64,000 bases of DNA. Source: Bog-473 sp052140165 (lineage in GTDB: Bacteria; Actinomycetota; Acidimicrobiia; Acidimicrobiales; RAAP-2). This document shows positions 1 to 7,224 of the stretch, piece by piece; the stretch's first letter is position 1; each line of letters starts with the position of its first letter. The notes beneath the pieces are model-generated. The model saw only the letters and a list, made by a program, of their open reading frames with translations. It searched no databases and was not told the origin of the DNA. Position numbers and translations under genes: made by a program. The stretch covers positions 1 through 64,000 of the forward strand of contig JBKQUM010000113.1 of assembly GCA_052140165.1 (NCBI GenBank). Reading direction: 5' to 3'.

Positions 1-88
1 CGTTCACGTAGGCTTCCTGGACGGAGCCAGTCGGCGACTATGGCCGGATTATGGACAACGGTCCTGGTCGAAAGGCGAAACTCCTACT

Positions 89-177
89 GGAGAGGTGCGA
101 GAGCGGCCGAATCGGACTCACTGCTAATGAGTTGACCTGGGTAACCGGGTCCGAGGGTTCAAATCCCTCCCTCTCCG
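89..177 (+). tRNA. tRNA-Ser (anticodon GCU)
   Basis: A cloverleaf can be folded by eye. The acceptor stem pairs 89-95 (GGAGAGG) with 170-176 (CCTCTCC), with G177 as discriminator. The anticodon stem is 116-120 with 128-132, and the anticodon GCT is at 123-125. A long variable arm (133-152) is typical of tRNA-Ser. The T-arm is 153-169 with loop TTCAAAT. CCA is not encoded. It reads serine AGC/AGU codons and lies about 100 bp upstream of rimO. Confidence 0.95.
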
Positions 178-283
178 CTCGGAGGTCGGGCACCTGGTGC
201 CGGGCGATCCGGATGTCGGTCCGCCACGGCGGGCCTGCCGTGCACCGTCACCCCGGCGGGAACCGGCCTGGTGCGAGGAGTGT

Positions 284-1696
284 GTGCGAAGGATCGTGGG
301 TCGGTACTGGCTCCAGACCCTGGGGTGCCCGAAGAACCAGGTGGACTCCGACAAGCTCGAGGGACACCTCGAGGCACAGGGGTACGACCGCGCCCCGGAC
401 CCCGCCGCGGCCGATCTCGTCGTCGTCAACACGTGCGCCTTCATTGAGGCGGCCCGTCAGGAGTCGATCGACACGGTCCTGAGCCTGGCCGAGCGGCGAA
501 CCGCCGGGGCACGCCTCGTCGTCACCGGCTGTATGGCGGAGCGGTACGGCGACGAGCTGCGCGATGCCCTCCCCGAGGTCGACCTGGTGGCCGGGTTCGG
601 ACGGGAGCTCGTCGATTCACCGGCGGGCGTGCCCGCCAACGCGGTGCCCGTCCTGCTCGGCGCGGCCCGGACCGCGCCGCGCCCGTCGGCGGACGCCGCC
701 GCCCACGCCTTCGATCTCCTGGAGCTGCCCCGCCCCGCCGCCCGTGCCCCCTGGGCCTACGTCAAGGTCGCCGAGGGGTGTGACCGCATCTGCGGCTTCT
801 GCGCCATCCCTTCGTTCCGCGGCAAGCAGCGATCCCGCTCGCCCGAGGAGGTCCTCGCCGAGGTCGACGCGCTGCTGGCGACGGCGGACGACGCACCCCC
901 GCTGCGCGAGGTCGTCCTCGTCGCGCAGGACCTCGCCTCCTATGGCCGGGACCGTTCTGGCCCCGGCCGCCGCACCCGCATCGCCAACGGCACCGCACCG
1001 ATCGCCGCGCTCACGCGCGCCGCGTCGGCCCGGGTCGAGCGCACCCGGCTCCTCTACCTGTACCCGTCGGGCCTGACCGACGAGCTGATCGACGCGGTGC
1101 TGGCGACGGGCGTGCCGTACTTCGACCTGTCCCTCCAGCACGTGTCACGGCCGCTGCTCGCCGGTATGCGGCGTTGGGGCGACGGTGAGCGCTTCCTGCG
1201 CCGTATCGCCGACATCAGGGCAGCGGAGGGCGAGGCCACGTTCCGGTCGTCCTTCATCCTCGGCTATCCCGGCGAGACCGAGCGCGACCACGACCTGCTC
1301 CTGGAGTTCCTCGAGGAGGCGCAGCTCGACTGGGCCGGCTTCTTCCCCTTCTCCAACGAGGACGGCACCCACGCCGCCGGGCTCAGTGACCAGGTCCCGG
1401 CCGAGCTGGCCCTCGAGCGACTGCGGGAATGCGCCGAGCTCCAGGACGCCATCACCGCGGCAAGACGTGACCGCCTCATCGGCGAGGTACGGCAGGTCCT
1501 GGTCGACGCGCCGGGGCGGGGCCGCACGGTACACGAGGCACCCGAGATCGACGGCATCGTGCACCTCCCGGCCGACCTGGGGGTGGGCAGCCTCGTCGAC
1601 GTGGTGATCACCGCAGCGGAGGGTCCGGACCTGCACGGCAGCCCCGCCGACGACCGCGAAGCGGTGCCGGCGGGCGCAGGAGCGCCTCCGCGGTGA
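284..1696 (+). CDS. rimO: Ribosomal protein uS12 methylthiotransferase RimO
   Basis: Radical-SAM methylthiotransferase that adds a methylthio group to an aspartate of ribosomal protein S12, using two 4Fe-4S clusters. The UPF0004 N-domain has its three cluster cysteines at about C15 (LGCPKNQ), C51 (NTC) and C83 (TGC). The radical-SAM motif CDRICGFC starts near residue 166, and a C-terminal TRAM domain follows (about 400-455). The GTG at 284 follows GAGGAG (275-280) at a short 3-nt spacing; GTG 296 is an equally plausible start. An in-frame ATG at 197 would add residues unlike the family. The stop overlaps the GTG start of pgsA, so the two are probably translationally coupled. Confidence 0.93.
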   Translation: MRRIVGRYWLQTLGCPKNQVDSDKLEGHLEAQGYDRAPDPAAADLVVVNTCAFIEAARQESIDTVLSLAERRTAGARLVVTGCMAERYGDELRDALPEVDLVAGFGRELVDSPAGVPANAVPVLLGAARTAPRPSADAAAHAFDLLELPRPAARAPWAYVKVAEGCDRICGFCAIPSFRGKQRSRSPEEVLAEVDALLATADDAPPLREVVLVAQDLASYGRDRSGPGRRTRIANGTAPIAALTRAASARVERTRLLYLYPSGLTDELIDAVLATGVPYFDLSLQHVSRPLLAGMRRWGDGERFLRRIADIRAAEGEATFRSSFILGYPGETERDHDLLLEFLEEAQLDWAGFFPFSNEDGTHAAGLSDQVPAELALERLRECAELQDAITAARRDRLIGEVRQVLVDAPGRGRTVHEAPEIDGIVHLPADLGVGSLVDVVITAAEGPDLHGSPADDREAVPAGAGAPPR

Positions 1697-2286
1697 GCGA
1701 CGCCGCGCACGAGCACCCCGGTCACCCCGGGTTCACCTTCGGGCCGAGCGCCCTCGTCACCCCGGCCAACGCGGTCACGGTTGCCCGGCTCCTCGCGGCG
1801 CCCGTCTACGTGGTCATGCTCGTCGCCTGGGGGGCGTCGTGGATCAACGTCGTGGTCGGCATCGTGCTCGCCGGCAGCGACGGGCTCGATGGCTACATGG
1901 CCCGCCGCCACGGCACCACCCGCTCGGGCGCCTTCCTCGACCCGCTGGCCGACAAGGCCTGCGTTCTCGGTGCCATGTTCACCCTGGCTGCCCAGGGCCA
2001 CCTGCCCTGGCTGCCGGTCATCCTCATCGCCTTCCGCGAGGTGGGCATGCAGCTCTACCGCTCGTGGGTTGGGCGACGCGGCGTGTCGATCCCGGCCCGC
2101 AAGTCGGCCAAGATCAAGACGCTGATCCAGGACATCGCAATCGGCACGTGCATCATCCCCCCGCTGGCGCACCAGCACGGGCTGCAGGTCGCCGTGATCT
2201 GGTTCGCCTGCGCGCTCACCCTCTACACCGGTGCCGAGTACCTGCTCGACGGCCGCCGGGCGCTGCACCGGCCGGCCGCCTCATAA
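1693..2286 (+). CDS. pgsA: CDP-diacylglycerol-glycerol-3-phosphate 3-phosphatidyltransferase family
   Basis: Integral-membrane CDP-alcohol phosphatidyltransferase, likely making phosphatidylglycerol phosphate from CDP-DAG and glycerol-3-phosphate. The signature D-G-x2-D-G-x2-A-R-x8-G-x3-D-x3-D is visible as DGLDGYMARR followed by GAFLDPLADK around residues 57-83. Several hydrophobic segments flank it. At 197 aa it has normal family length. GTG 1693 overlaps the rimO stop (GTGA). The rimO-pgsA-cinA order is common in Actinobacteria and supports PgsA. Family members such as phosphatidylinositol synthases share the motif, so substrate choice is inferred from context. Confidence 0.85.
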   Translation: MSDAAHEHPGHPGFTFGPSALVTPANAVTVARLLAAPVYVVMLVAWGASWINVVVGIVLAGSDGLDGYMARRHGTTRSGAFLDPLADKACVLGAMFTLAAQGHLPWLPVILIAFREVGMQLYRSWVGRRGVSIPARKSAKIKTLIQDIAIGTCIIPPLAHQHGLQVAVIWFACALTLYTGAEYLLDGRRALHRPAAS

Positions 2287-2289
2287 GGT
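2284..2289 (+). promoter_or_regulatory. -10 element TAAGGT, leaderless promoter for cinA
   Basis: TAAGGT matches the actinobacterial TANNNT -10 hexamer. It ends 7 nt before the cinA ATG, so transcription would begin at or next to the A of the start codon. There is no Shine-Dalgarno sequence before this ATG, which fits a leaderless mRNA. The element overlaps the pgsA stop codon, so cinA may also receive read-through transcription. Confidence 0.5.
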
Positions 2290-2296
2290 CACGCCC

Positions 2297-3562
2297 ATGA
2301 GGATCGAGATCGTCGCGGTGGGCACCGAGCTGCTTCTGGGCCAGATCGCCGACACCAACTCGGCATGGCTGGGTGACCGGCTGGCCGCAAATGGCGTGGC
2401 CTCCCAATTCCACCAGGCTGTCGGCGACAACCACACCCGCATCACGCTGGCGCTGCGCACCGCGCTGGCGCGCAGCGACGGCGTCATCATGTGCGGCGGC
2501 CTCGGGCCGACCCAGGACGACATCACCCGAGAAGCGATCGCCGAGGTCATGGGCGTCGAGCTGGTCCGCGACCAGGCCATCGTGGACGAGATCGCGGCCT
2601 TCTTCGAGGCCCGCGGCCGCGCCATGTCGGCCAACAACTCGCGTCAGGCCGACGTCCCGAGGGGCGCCACGGTGATCCCGCAGAACGGCGGCACGGCGCC
2701 CGGTCTCATCTGCGCGGTGGGCAACAAGGTGGTCTACGCCGTCCCCGGCGTGCCCTACGAGATGGCCGAGATGTTCGACCGCGCCATCCTGCCGGACCTG
2801 CGCGCCCGGATGGCCGAGGCCGGCGACGAGGGCGTGATCGCCAGCCGCGTGCTGCGGACATGGGGAGCCAGCGAGTCCGCTCTCGCCGAGGCGCTCCAGG
2901 ACCGCATCGACGTGCTCGATGCCGGTGGCGACGTCACGCTCGCCTTCCTGGCCTCGGGCATCGAGGGGATCAAGGTGCGCATCACGGCCCGGGCACGCAC
3001 GCTCGACGATGTCACCGCGTTGCTCGACAAGGAGGAGGCCGAGGTGCGGCGCGCCATCGACGAGCGCCTGGGTGACATCGTCTTCGGCGTCGACGACGAG
3101 TCCATGGAGGACGCCATCGCGGCACGGCTGAAGGCGCGCGGGCTGACCTTCGGCGTGGCGGAGTCGCTCACCGGCGGCCTGATCGCCTCCCGGCTGGTCA
3201 ACGTGCCGGGAGCCTCGGCCTGGTTCCGCGGCGGCGTGGTGGCGTACCACTCGCAGGTCAAGTTCGACGTCCTGGGAGTGCCCACCGGGCCTGTGGTGAC
3301 CGAGCCGGCTGCGGCGGCCATGGCCGAGGGTGCCGCCCGGGTCACCGCCGCCGACGTGGGTCTGGGCATCACCGGGGTCGCCGGGCCCGACGAGCAGGAG
3401 GGCGTGGCGCCCGGCACGGTCTTCGTGGGCCTGTCGCTCCCGGGCCAGCCCACCCAGACCCGCCGGTTGCGGGTCCCGGGGGACCGCGAGCGCGTGCGCC
3501 AGTACGGGGCAATTTCGGCGCTTGACCTGCTACGACGCGCGCTCGACCTCCACAACGCCTGA
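2297..3562 (+). CDS. cinA: CinA: nicotinamide-nucleotide amidohydrolase / competence-damage protein
   Basis: Two-domain CinA, 421 aa. The N-terminal MoaB/MogA-like (COG1058) domain begins MRIEIVAVGTELLLGQ, has the GGLGPTQDD motif near residue 70, and in other bacteria acts as an ADP-ribose pyrophosphatase. The C-terminal PncC domain (about 265-420) has AESLTGGLIA and deamidates nicotinamide mononucleotide for NAD recycling. Length and domain order match full-length CinA. The ATG at 2297 is chosen because the family starts exactly here and TAAGGT sits 7 nt upstream. cinA commonly neighbours recA in Actinobacteria; here recA lies 8 kb further on. Confidence 0.93.
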   Translation: MRIEIVAVGTELLLGQIADTNSAWLGDRLAANGVASQFHQAVGDNHTRITLALRTALARSDGVIMCGGLGPTQDDITREAIAEVMGVELVRDQAIVDEIAAFFEARGRAMSANNSRQADVPRGATVIPQNGGTAPGLICAVGNKVVYAVPGVPYEMAEMFDRAILPDLRARMAEAGDEGVIASRVLRTWGASESALAEALQDRIDVLDAGGDVTLAFLASGIEGIKVRITARARTLDDVTALLDKEEAEVRRAIDERLGDIVFGVDDESMEDAIAARLKARGLTFGVAESLTGGLIASRLVNVPGASAWFRGGVVAYHSQVKFDVLGVPTGPVVTEPAAAAMAEGAARVTAADVGLGITGVAGPDEQEGVAPGTVFVGLSLPGQPTQTRRLRVPGDRERVRQYGAISALDLLRRALDLHNA

Positions 3563-3571
3563 GCGCCTGCG

Positions 3572-3600
3572 TTCACAGGGGGCCCACAGGGGGGTCACAC
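3572..3600 (+). promoter_or_regulatory. Three 11-bp direct repeats (PhoP-box-like), probable operator of the two-component operon
   Basis: CACA cores lie at 3574-3577, 3585-3588 and 3596-3599, spaced exactly 11 bp, with G-rich fill between them. OmpR-family regulators bind such tandem sites on one DNA face, and M. tuberculosis PhoP binds TCACAGC-N4-TCACAGC, also with an 11-bp period. The element lies 51 bp upstream of the response-regulator start. An 18-bp version with only two mismatches recurs at 5959-5976. Autoregulation is inferred. Confidence 0.6.
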
Positions 3601-3650
3601 TGGACGGGGAGTCGGTGGCGCGACCCTTTGACGGCAGGGAGGTATGACCA

Positions 3651-4364
3651 GTGAAGATCGAAAACGGACCGCGCGTCCTGGTGGTGGACGACGAGCCCTC
3701 GATCGTCGACGCGGTGGCGACGTCGCTGCGCTACGAGGGGTTCACCGTCGACGAGGCGATGACCGGCCGCAAGGCCCTGGCCCAGGCCCAGGAGGACCCA
3801 CCTGATCTCGTCATCCTCGACGTGATGCTGCCCGACCTCGACGGTCTCGAGGTGACCCGGCGCCTGCGCGCCGACGGGCTGCGCGTGCCCGTCCTCTTCC
3901 TCACGGCCCGGGACACGCTGCAGGACAAGTTGGCGGGGCTCACCGTGGGCGGCGACGACTATGTGACCAAGCCCTTCGCCCTGGCCGAGGTCATCGCCCG
4001 GGTGCACGCCATCCTGCGCCGCACCGGCTACGAGCCCGAGGACGACGGCATCCTCCGCTTCTCCGACGTCGAGCTCGACGAGAGCGCGCACGAGGTGCGC
4101 CGTGCGGGGAACCCGATCAACCTCACCGCGACGGAGTTCAACCTGCTCCGCTACTTCATGCTGAATCCGCGGCACGTGCTCTCGAAGGCGCAGATCCTCG
4201 ACCACGTCTGGCACTACGACTTCGGCGGTGACGGCAACGTGGTGGAGACCTATGTCAGCTACCTGCGCAAGAAGCTCGAGAAGTTCGGTCCTCCGCTCAT
4301 CCACACCATCCGCCTGGTCGGTTACACGTTGAGGGAGCCCGAGGCCGCCACCGGAGCAGCCTGA
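3651..4364 (+). CDS. OmpR/PhoP-family response regulator
   Basis: DNA-binding response regulator of 237 aa. The receiver domain (about 8-120) has acidic D13/D14, phospho-acceptor D57 (LDVMLPD), the switch Thr in FLTARD and the conserved Lys in TKPF. The winged-helix domain (about 140-230) ends with the typical HTIRLVGYTL segment, as in the TcrX/PhoP/PrrA group. A strong ribosome-binding site AGGGAGGT (3636-3643) lies 7 nt before GTG 3651. It is followed with no gap by its histidine kinase and preceded by 11-bp direct repeats it may bind. The TcrX/PhoP-type assignment is by resemblance. Confidence 0.9.
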   Translation: MKIENGPRVLVVDDEPSIVDAVATSLRYEGFTVDEAMTGRKALAQAQEDPPDLVILDVMLPDLDGLEVTRRLRADGLRVPVLFLTARDTLQDKLAGLTVGGDDYVTKPFALAEVIARVHAILRRTGYEPEDDGILRFSDVELDESAHEVRRAGNPINLTATEFNLLRYFMLNPRHVLSKAQILDHVWHYDFGGDGNVVETYVSYLRKKLEKFGPPLIHTIRLVGYTLREPEAATGAA

Positions 4365-5933
4365 GTGTCCCTGCGGCTCCGACTTCTGTTCGCCGTCGGG
4401 GCCATCGCGGTCGTCGCGCTGGTCGTGGCCGACTTCGCGACGTACTCCGCGCTGCGTACCTCGCTGTACAGCCAGGTCGATCAGGAGCTGCAACGCCCTG
4501 TCCACCTCAACGTCGATCCGGTCACCGGTGACGTCGTGTGCCTCTCGCCGCAGAGCAACGGCGGCGGCGGTGGCCCGGTGGGCGAAGGAGGCGGCGGCCC
4601 CGGGGGCAGCGGTGCCGGCAACGGCGGCGATTTCGGCAACGTTTTCGGCATCAGCTACATCTCCGTCGTCAAGCAGAACGGTGGCGTCGTCGACGGCCTC
4701 GAATGTCCCGCCTACGTGGGCAACCACCCGTACCGGCCGCAATTGCCCGCTCAGATCACGGGGTTCTCGACGCAGCCGGACGGCACCGAGGTGGCGTATT
4801 TCACGACGGGATCGATCGCGGCGGACGGGCCGTCCTTCCGGGTGCGGGCCGAGAAGGTCCAAGGCGGCACCTTCAACGGGGACGTGCTCGTGCAGGCGCA
4901 GACGCTGGTCGATCAGACCAGCACACTGCACACCCTCTTCCTGATCGAGCTCGCCGTGACGGCTGGCGCACTGGTGTTCGCTCTGGCCGCGGGGTGGTGG
5001 CTGGTCCGGCTCGGGCTGCGGCCGCTCGAGGACGTGGAACGCACCGCGGACTCCATCGCCGCCGGCAATCTCGACCAGCGGGTGCCTGGCGCAGACCAGC
5101 CCACCGAGGTGGGCCGCCTGGCCAAGGCGCTCAACGTCATGCTCGAGCGCATTCAGGCGGCCTTCTCCGCCCGGCTGGCCTCCGAAGCTCGCTTGAAGGA
5201 GTCGGAGCAGCATCTGCGCCAATTCGTCGCTGACGCCTCGCACGAGCTGCGGACGCCGATCGCCGCCGTATCGGCCTACGCCGAGCTCTTCGAGCGGGGG
5301 GCCTCCCAGCACCCCGACGACCTGCCGCGCGTGGTGTCGGGAATCCGCACGGAGACCGCGCGCATGGACCGGCTCGTCACCGACCTGCTGACGCTCGCCC
5401 GCCTGGACGAGGGCGTGCCCATGGAGAAAGCGCCCGTCGAACTCGTTTCCTTGGCGTCCGAGGCCGTGCGCACCGCCACCGCGGTCGGGCCCGAATGGCC
5501 GGTGCGCTTCTGGGCGGCACGACCGGTCGAGGTGATCGGGGACAAGGATCGCCTGCGCCAGGTGATCGACAACCTGCTCGCCAACGTCCGGGCCCACACC
5601 CCGCCCGGGACCGCGGCGACCGTCCGGGTGGACCAGGTGGGGGACGAGGCCGAGGTGGAGGTGCGCGACACCGGACCGGGCATGCCGGACGAGGAGGCCC
5701 GTCATGTCTTCGAGCGCTTCTACCGGGTGGACCCGGCGCGGGCGCGGACGAGCGGCGGCAGCGGTCTCGGCCTCTCCATCGTGGCGGCCATCGTGGCCGC
5801 GCACAGCGGAACGGTCTCGGCCACGTCCTCACCGGGACACGGGATGACGGTGACGGTGCGGATCCCCATGAGCACGCTGGAGCTCGACGAGGAGCAGACC
5901 GCGGCGAGCGGGACACCCGAGTCGGCCGCCTGA
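4365..5933 (+). CDS. Membrane sensor histidine kinase (HAMP-HisKA-HATPase)
   Basis: Partner kinase of the upstream OmpR-type regulator; its GTG start directly follows the regulator stop. Order: TM1 (about 5-27); an extracytoplasmic sensor (about 28-185) with a glycine-rich stretch at about 66-90; TM2 (about 188-215); HAMP; HisKA with FVADASHELRTP, H293 being the phospho-acceptor; and HATPase_c with N, G1 (DTGPGMP) and G2 (GGSGLGLSI) boxes. Length 522 aa is normal. The glycine-rich sensor loop is unusual, and the neighbouring GT39 protein also carries a glycine-rich exported segment. The signal sensed is unknown; envelope state is inferred from the glycosyltransferase neighbours. Confidence 0.9.
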   Translation: MSLRLRLLFAVGAIAVVALVVADFATYSALRTSLYSQVDQELQRPVHLNVDPVTGDVVCLSPQSNGGGGGPVGEGGGGPGGSGAGNGGDFGNVFGISYISVVKQNGGVVDGLECPAYVGNHPYRPQLPAQITGFSTQPDGTEVAYFTTGSIAADGPSFRVRAEKVQGGTFNGDVLVQAQTLVDQTSTLHTLFLIELAVTAGALVFALAAGWWLVRLGLRPLEDVERTADSIAAGNLDQRVPGADQPTEVGRLAKALNVMLERIQAAFSARLASEARLKESEQHLRQFVADASHELRTPIAAVSAYAELFERGASQHPDDLPRVVSGIRTETARMDRLVTDLLTLARLDEGVPMEKAPVELVSLASEAVRTATAVGPEWPVRFWAARPVEVIGDKDRLRQVIDNLLANVRAHTPPGTAATVRVDQVGDEAEVEVRDTGPGMPDEEARHVFERFYRVDPARARTSGGSGLGLSIVAAIVAAHSGTVSATSSPGHGMTVTVRIPMSTLELDEEQTAASGTPESAA

Positions 5934-5958
5934 GGCTGCCACGGTGCGCCGCCCGCGA

Positions 5959-5976
5959 TTCACACCGGGCCCACAG
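5959..5976 (+). promoter_or_regulatory. Second PhoP-box-like element upstream of the glycosyltransferase genes
   Basis: TTCACACCGGGCCCACAG matches 16 of 18 positions of the element at 3572-3589, with CACA cores at 5961 and 5972, again 11 bp apart. A weaker TTCACG follows at 5983. It lies 26 bp after the kinase stop and 37 bp before the GT2 ATG. This suggests that the two-component system controls the two glycosyltransferase genes directly. Confidence 0.55.
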
Positions 5977-6012
5977 CCCACCTTCACGGAGCCCGGAGGC
6001 GCCTCCACCACC

Positions 6013-7224
6013 ATGCGTGACATGACCGCACTGGCTCCCTTCGAGGCCGATGTGGATCCCCGCCGGGTCCCGGTGGACGTCGAGATCGTCGTGCCCGTCT
6101 ACAACGAGGCGGCGCAGCTGGCGGAGAGGATCACGGCGCTCCGCACCTTCCTCGACGGGTCCTTCCCGTTCCGGGCGCTCGTCACGATCGTGGACAATGC
6201 GAGCACCGACGACACCTACCGAGTTGCGTGCCGGCTCGCATCCGACCTCAAGGGTGTGGCGGCGATGCACCTACCGCGCAAGGGGCGGGGCTACGCGTTG
6301 CGCTCGGCGTGGTCGACCAGCGATGCCCCCGTCGTCGCCTACATGGACGTCGACCTCTCGACGTCGCTGCAGGCGCTGCTCCCGCTGGTGGCGCCGCTGC
6401 TCTCGGGCCACCGGGACGTCGCGATCGGCTCGCGGCTCGCCAACGGCGCGCACGTCGTGCGCGGGCCCAAGCGCGAGCTGATCTCGAGGGCGTACAACAT
6501 TCTCCTCAAGCTCACGCTGCGGGGTCGATTCAGTGACGCCCAGTGCGGCTTCAAAGCCCTGCGCCGCGATGCGGCGGAAACCCTGCTGCCGCTCGTCCAG
6601 GACAACGAGTGGTTCTTCGACACCGAGTTGCTGGTCACCGCCGAGCGTCTGGGCCTGCGGATCGGCGAGGTCCCGGTGGACTGGGTCGACGACCCCGACT
6701 CGCGGGTGCGCATCGTGTCGACCGCTGCCGATGACCTGCGCGGCGTATGGCGCATGCTCATCCGGCGACCCAAGGGCCTGCGCCGGATCCGCTCCAACGA
6801 GGTGACGTCCGATCAGCTCCTGCGTTTCGCCGGAGTGGGCGTCGTGTCCACGCTCGGGTACCTCTTCCTCTTCGTCGCCTGGCGGCCTCTGATCGGCCCC
6901 TTCGGCGCCAACGCCGTCGCCATGGCGATCGCCACCCTCTTCAACACGGCCGTGCACCGCGAGCTGTCCAGCACGACGGACGGACAGACCCGGCGCGGCC
7001 GCCTGCTGGCCGTCGCCTGCGGGGCGTACGCCGTGAGCCTCGGCTTCACCACCCTCGGACTGCTCGTCGCCCAATGGGTGGCTCCGGGGGCTCTCGTCGC
7101 CGAGCTCGTTGCGATCACCGTGGCGAACCTGGTTGCCGCCGTCTTCCGGTTCGCCGTGCTGCGGGCCTGGATCTTCCGCCCGAGCGCCCGCCCGGGCGCC
7201 GACCCGATGGAGATGTCACGATGA
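6013..7224 (+). CDS. Bifunctional GT2 glycosyltransferase / GtrA-like membrane protein (YkcC-like)
   Basis: The N-terminal GT-A domain (about 20-235) resembles dolichol/polyprenyl-phosphate sugar synthases: VEIVVPVYNEA near the start, the metal-binding YMDVDLST motif, and the catalytic-loop region FSDAQCGFKAL. A C-terminal GtrA domain (about 270-395) has four hydrophobic helices. It likely transfers a sugar from a nucleotide donor to a lipid carrier and helps flip it. ATG 6013 is preceded by GGAGG (5995-5999) at a long 13-nt spacing; ATG 6022 is possible. An upstream GTG (5944) would give an extension unlike the family. Its stop overlaps the start of the GT39 gene (ATGA), which may use the lipid-linked sugar. 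Confidence 0.88.
   Translation: MRDMTALAPFEADVDPRRVPVDVEIVVPVYNEAAQLAERITALRTFLDGSFPFRALVTIVDNASTDDTYRVACRLASDLKGVAAMHLPRKGRGYALRSAWSTSDAPVVAYMDVDLSTSLQALLPLVAPLLSGHRDVAIGSRLANGAHVVRGPKRELISRAYNILLKLTLRGRFSDAQCGFKALRRDAAETLLPLVQDNEWFFDTELLVTAERLGLRIGEVPVDWVDDPDSRVRIVSTAADDLRGVWRMLIRRPKGLRRIRSNEVTSDQLLRFAGVGVVSTLGYLFLFVAWRPLIGPFGANAVAMAIATLFNTAVHRELSSTTDGQTRRGRLLAVACGAYAVSLGFTTLGLLVAQWVAPGALVAELVAITVANLVAAVFRFAVLRAWIFRPSARPGADPMEMSR

Noticed and set aside
3573..5804. 743-codon minus-strand open frame opposite the two-component genes
   Set aside because: GC-rich codon-position shadow; the plus strand carries complete, motif-confirmed regulator and kinase genes.
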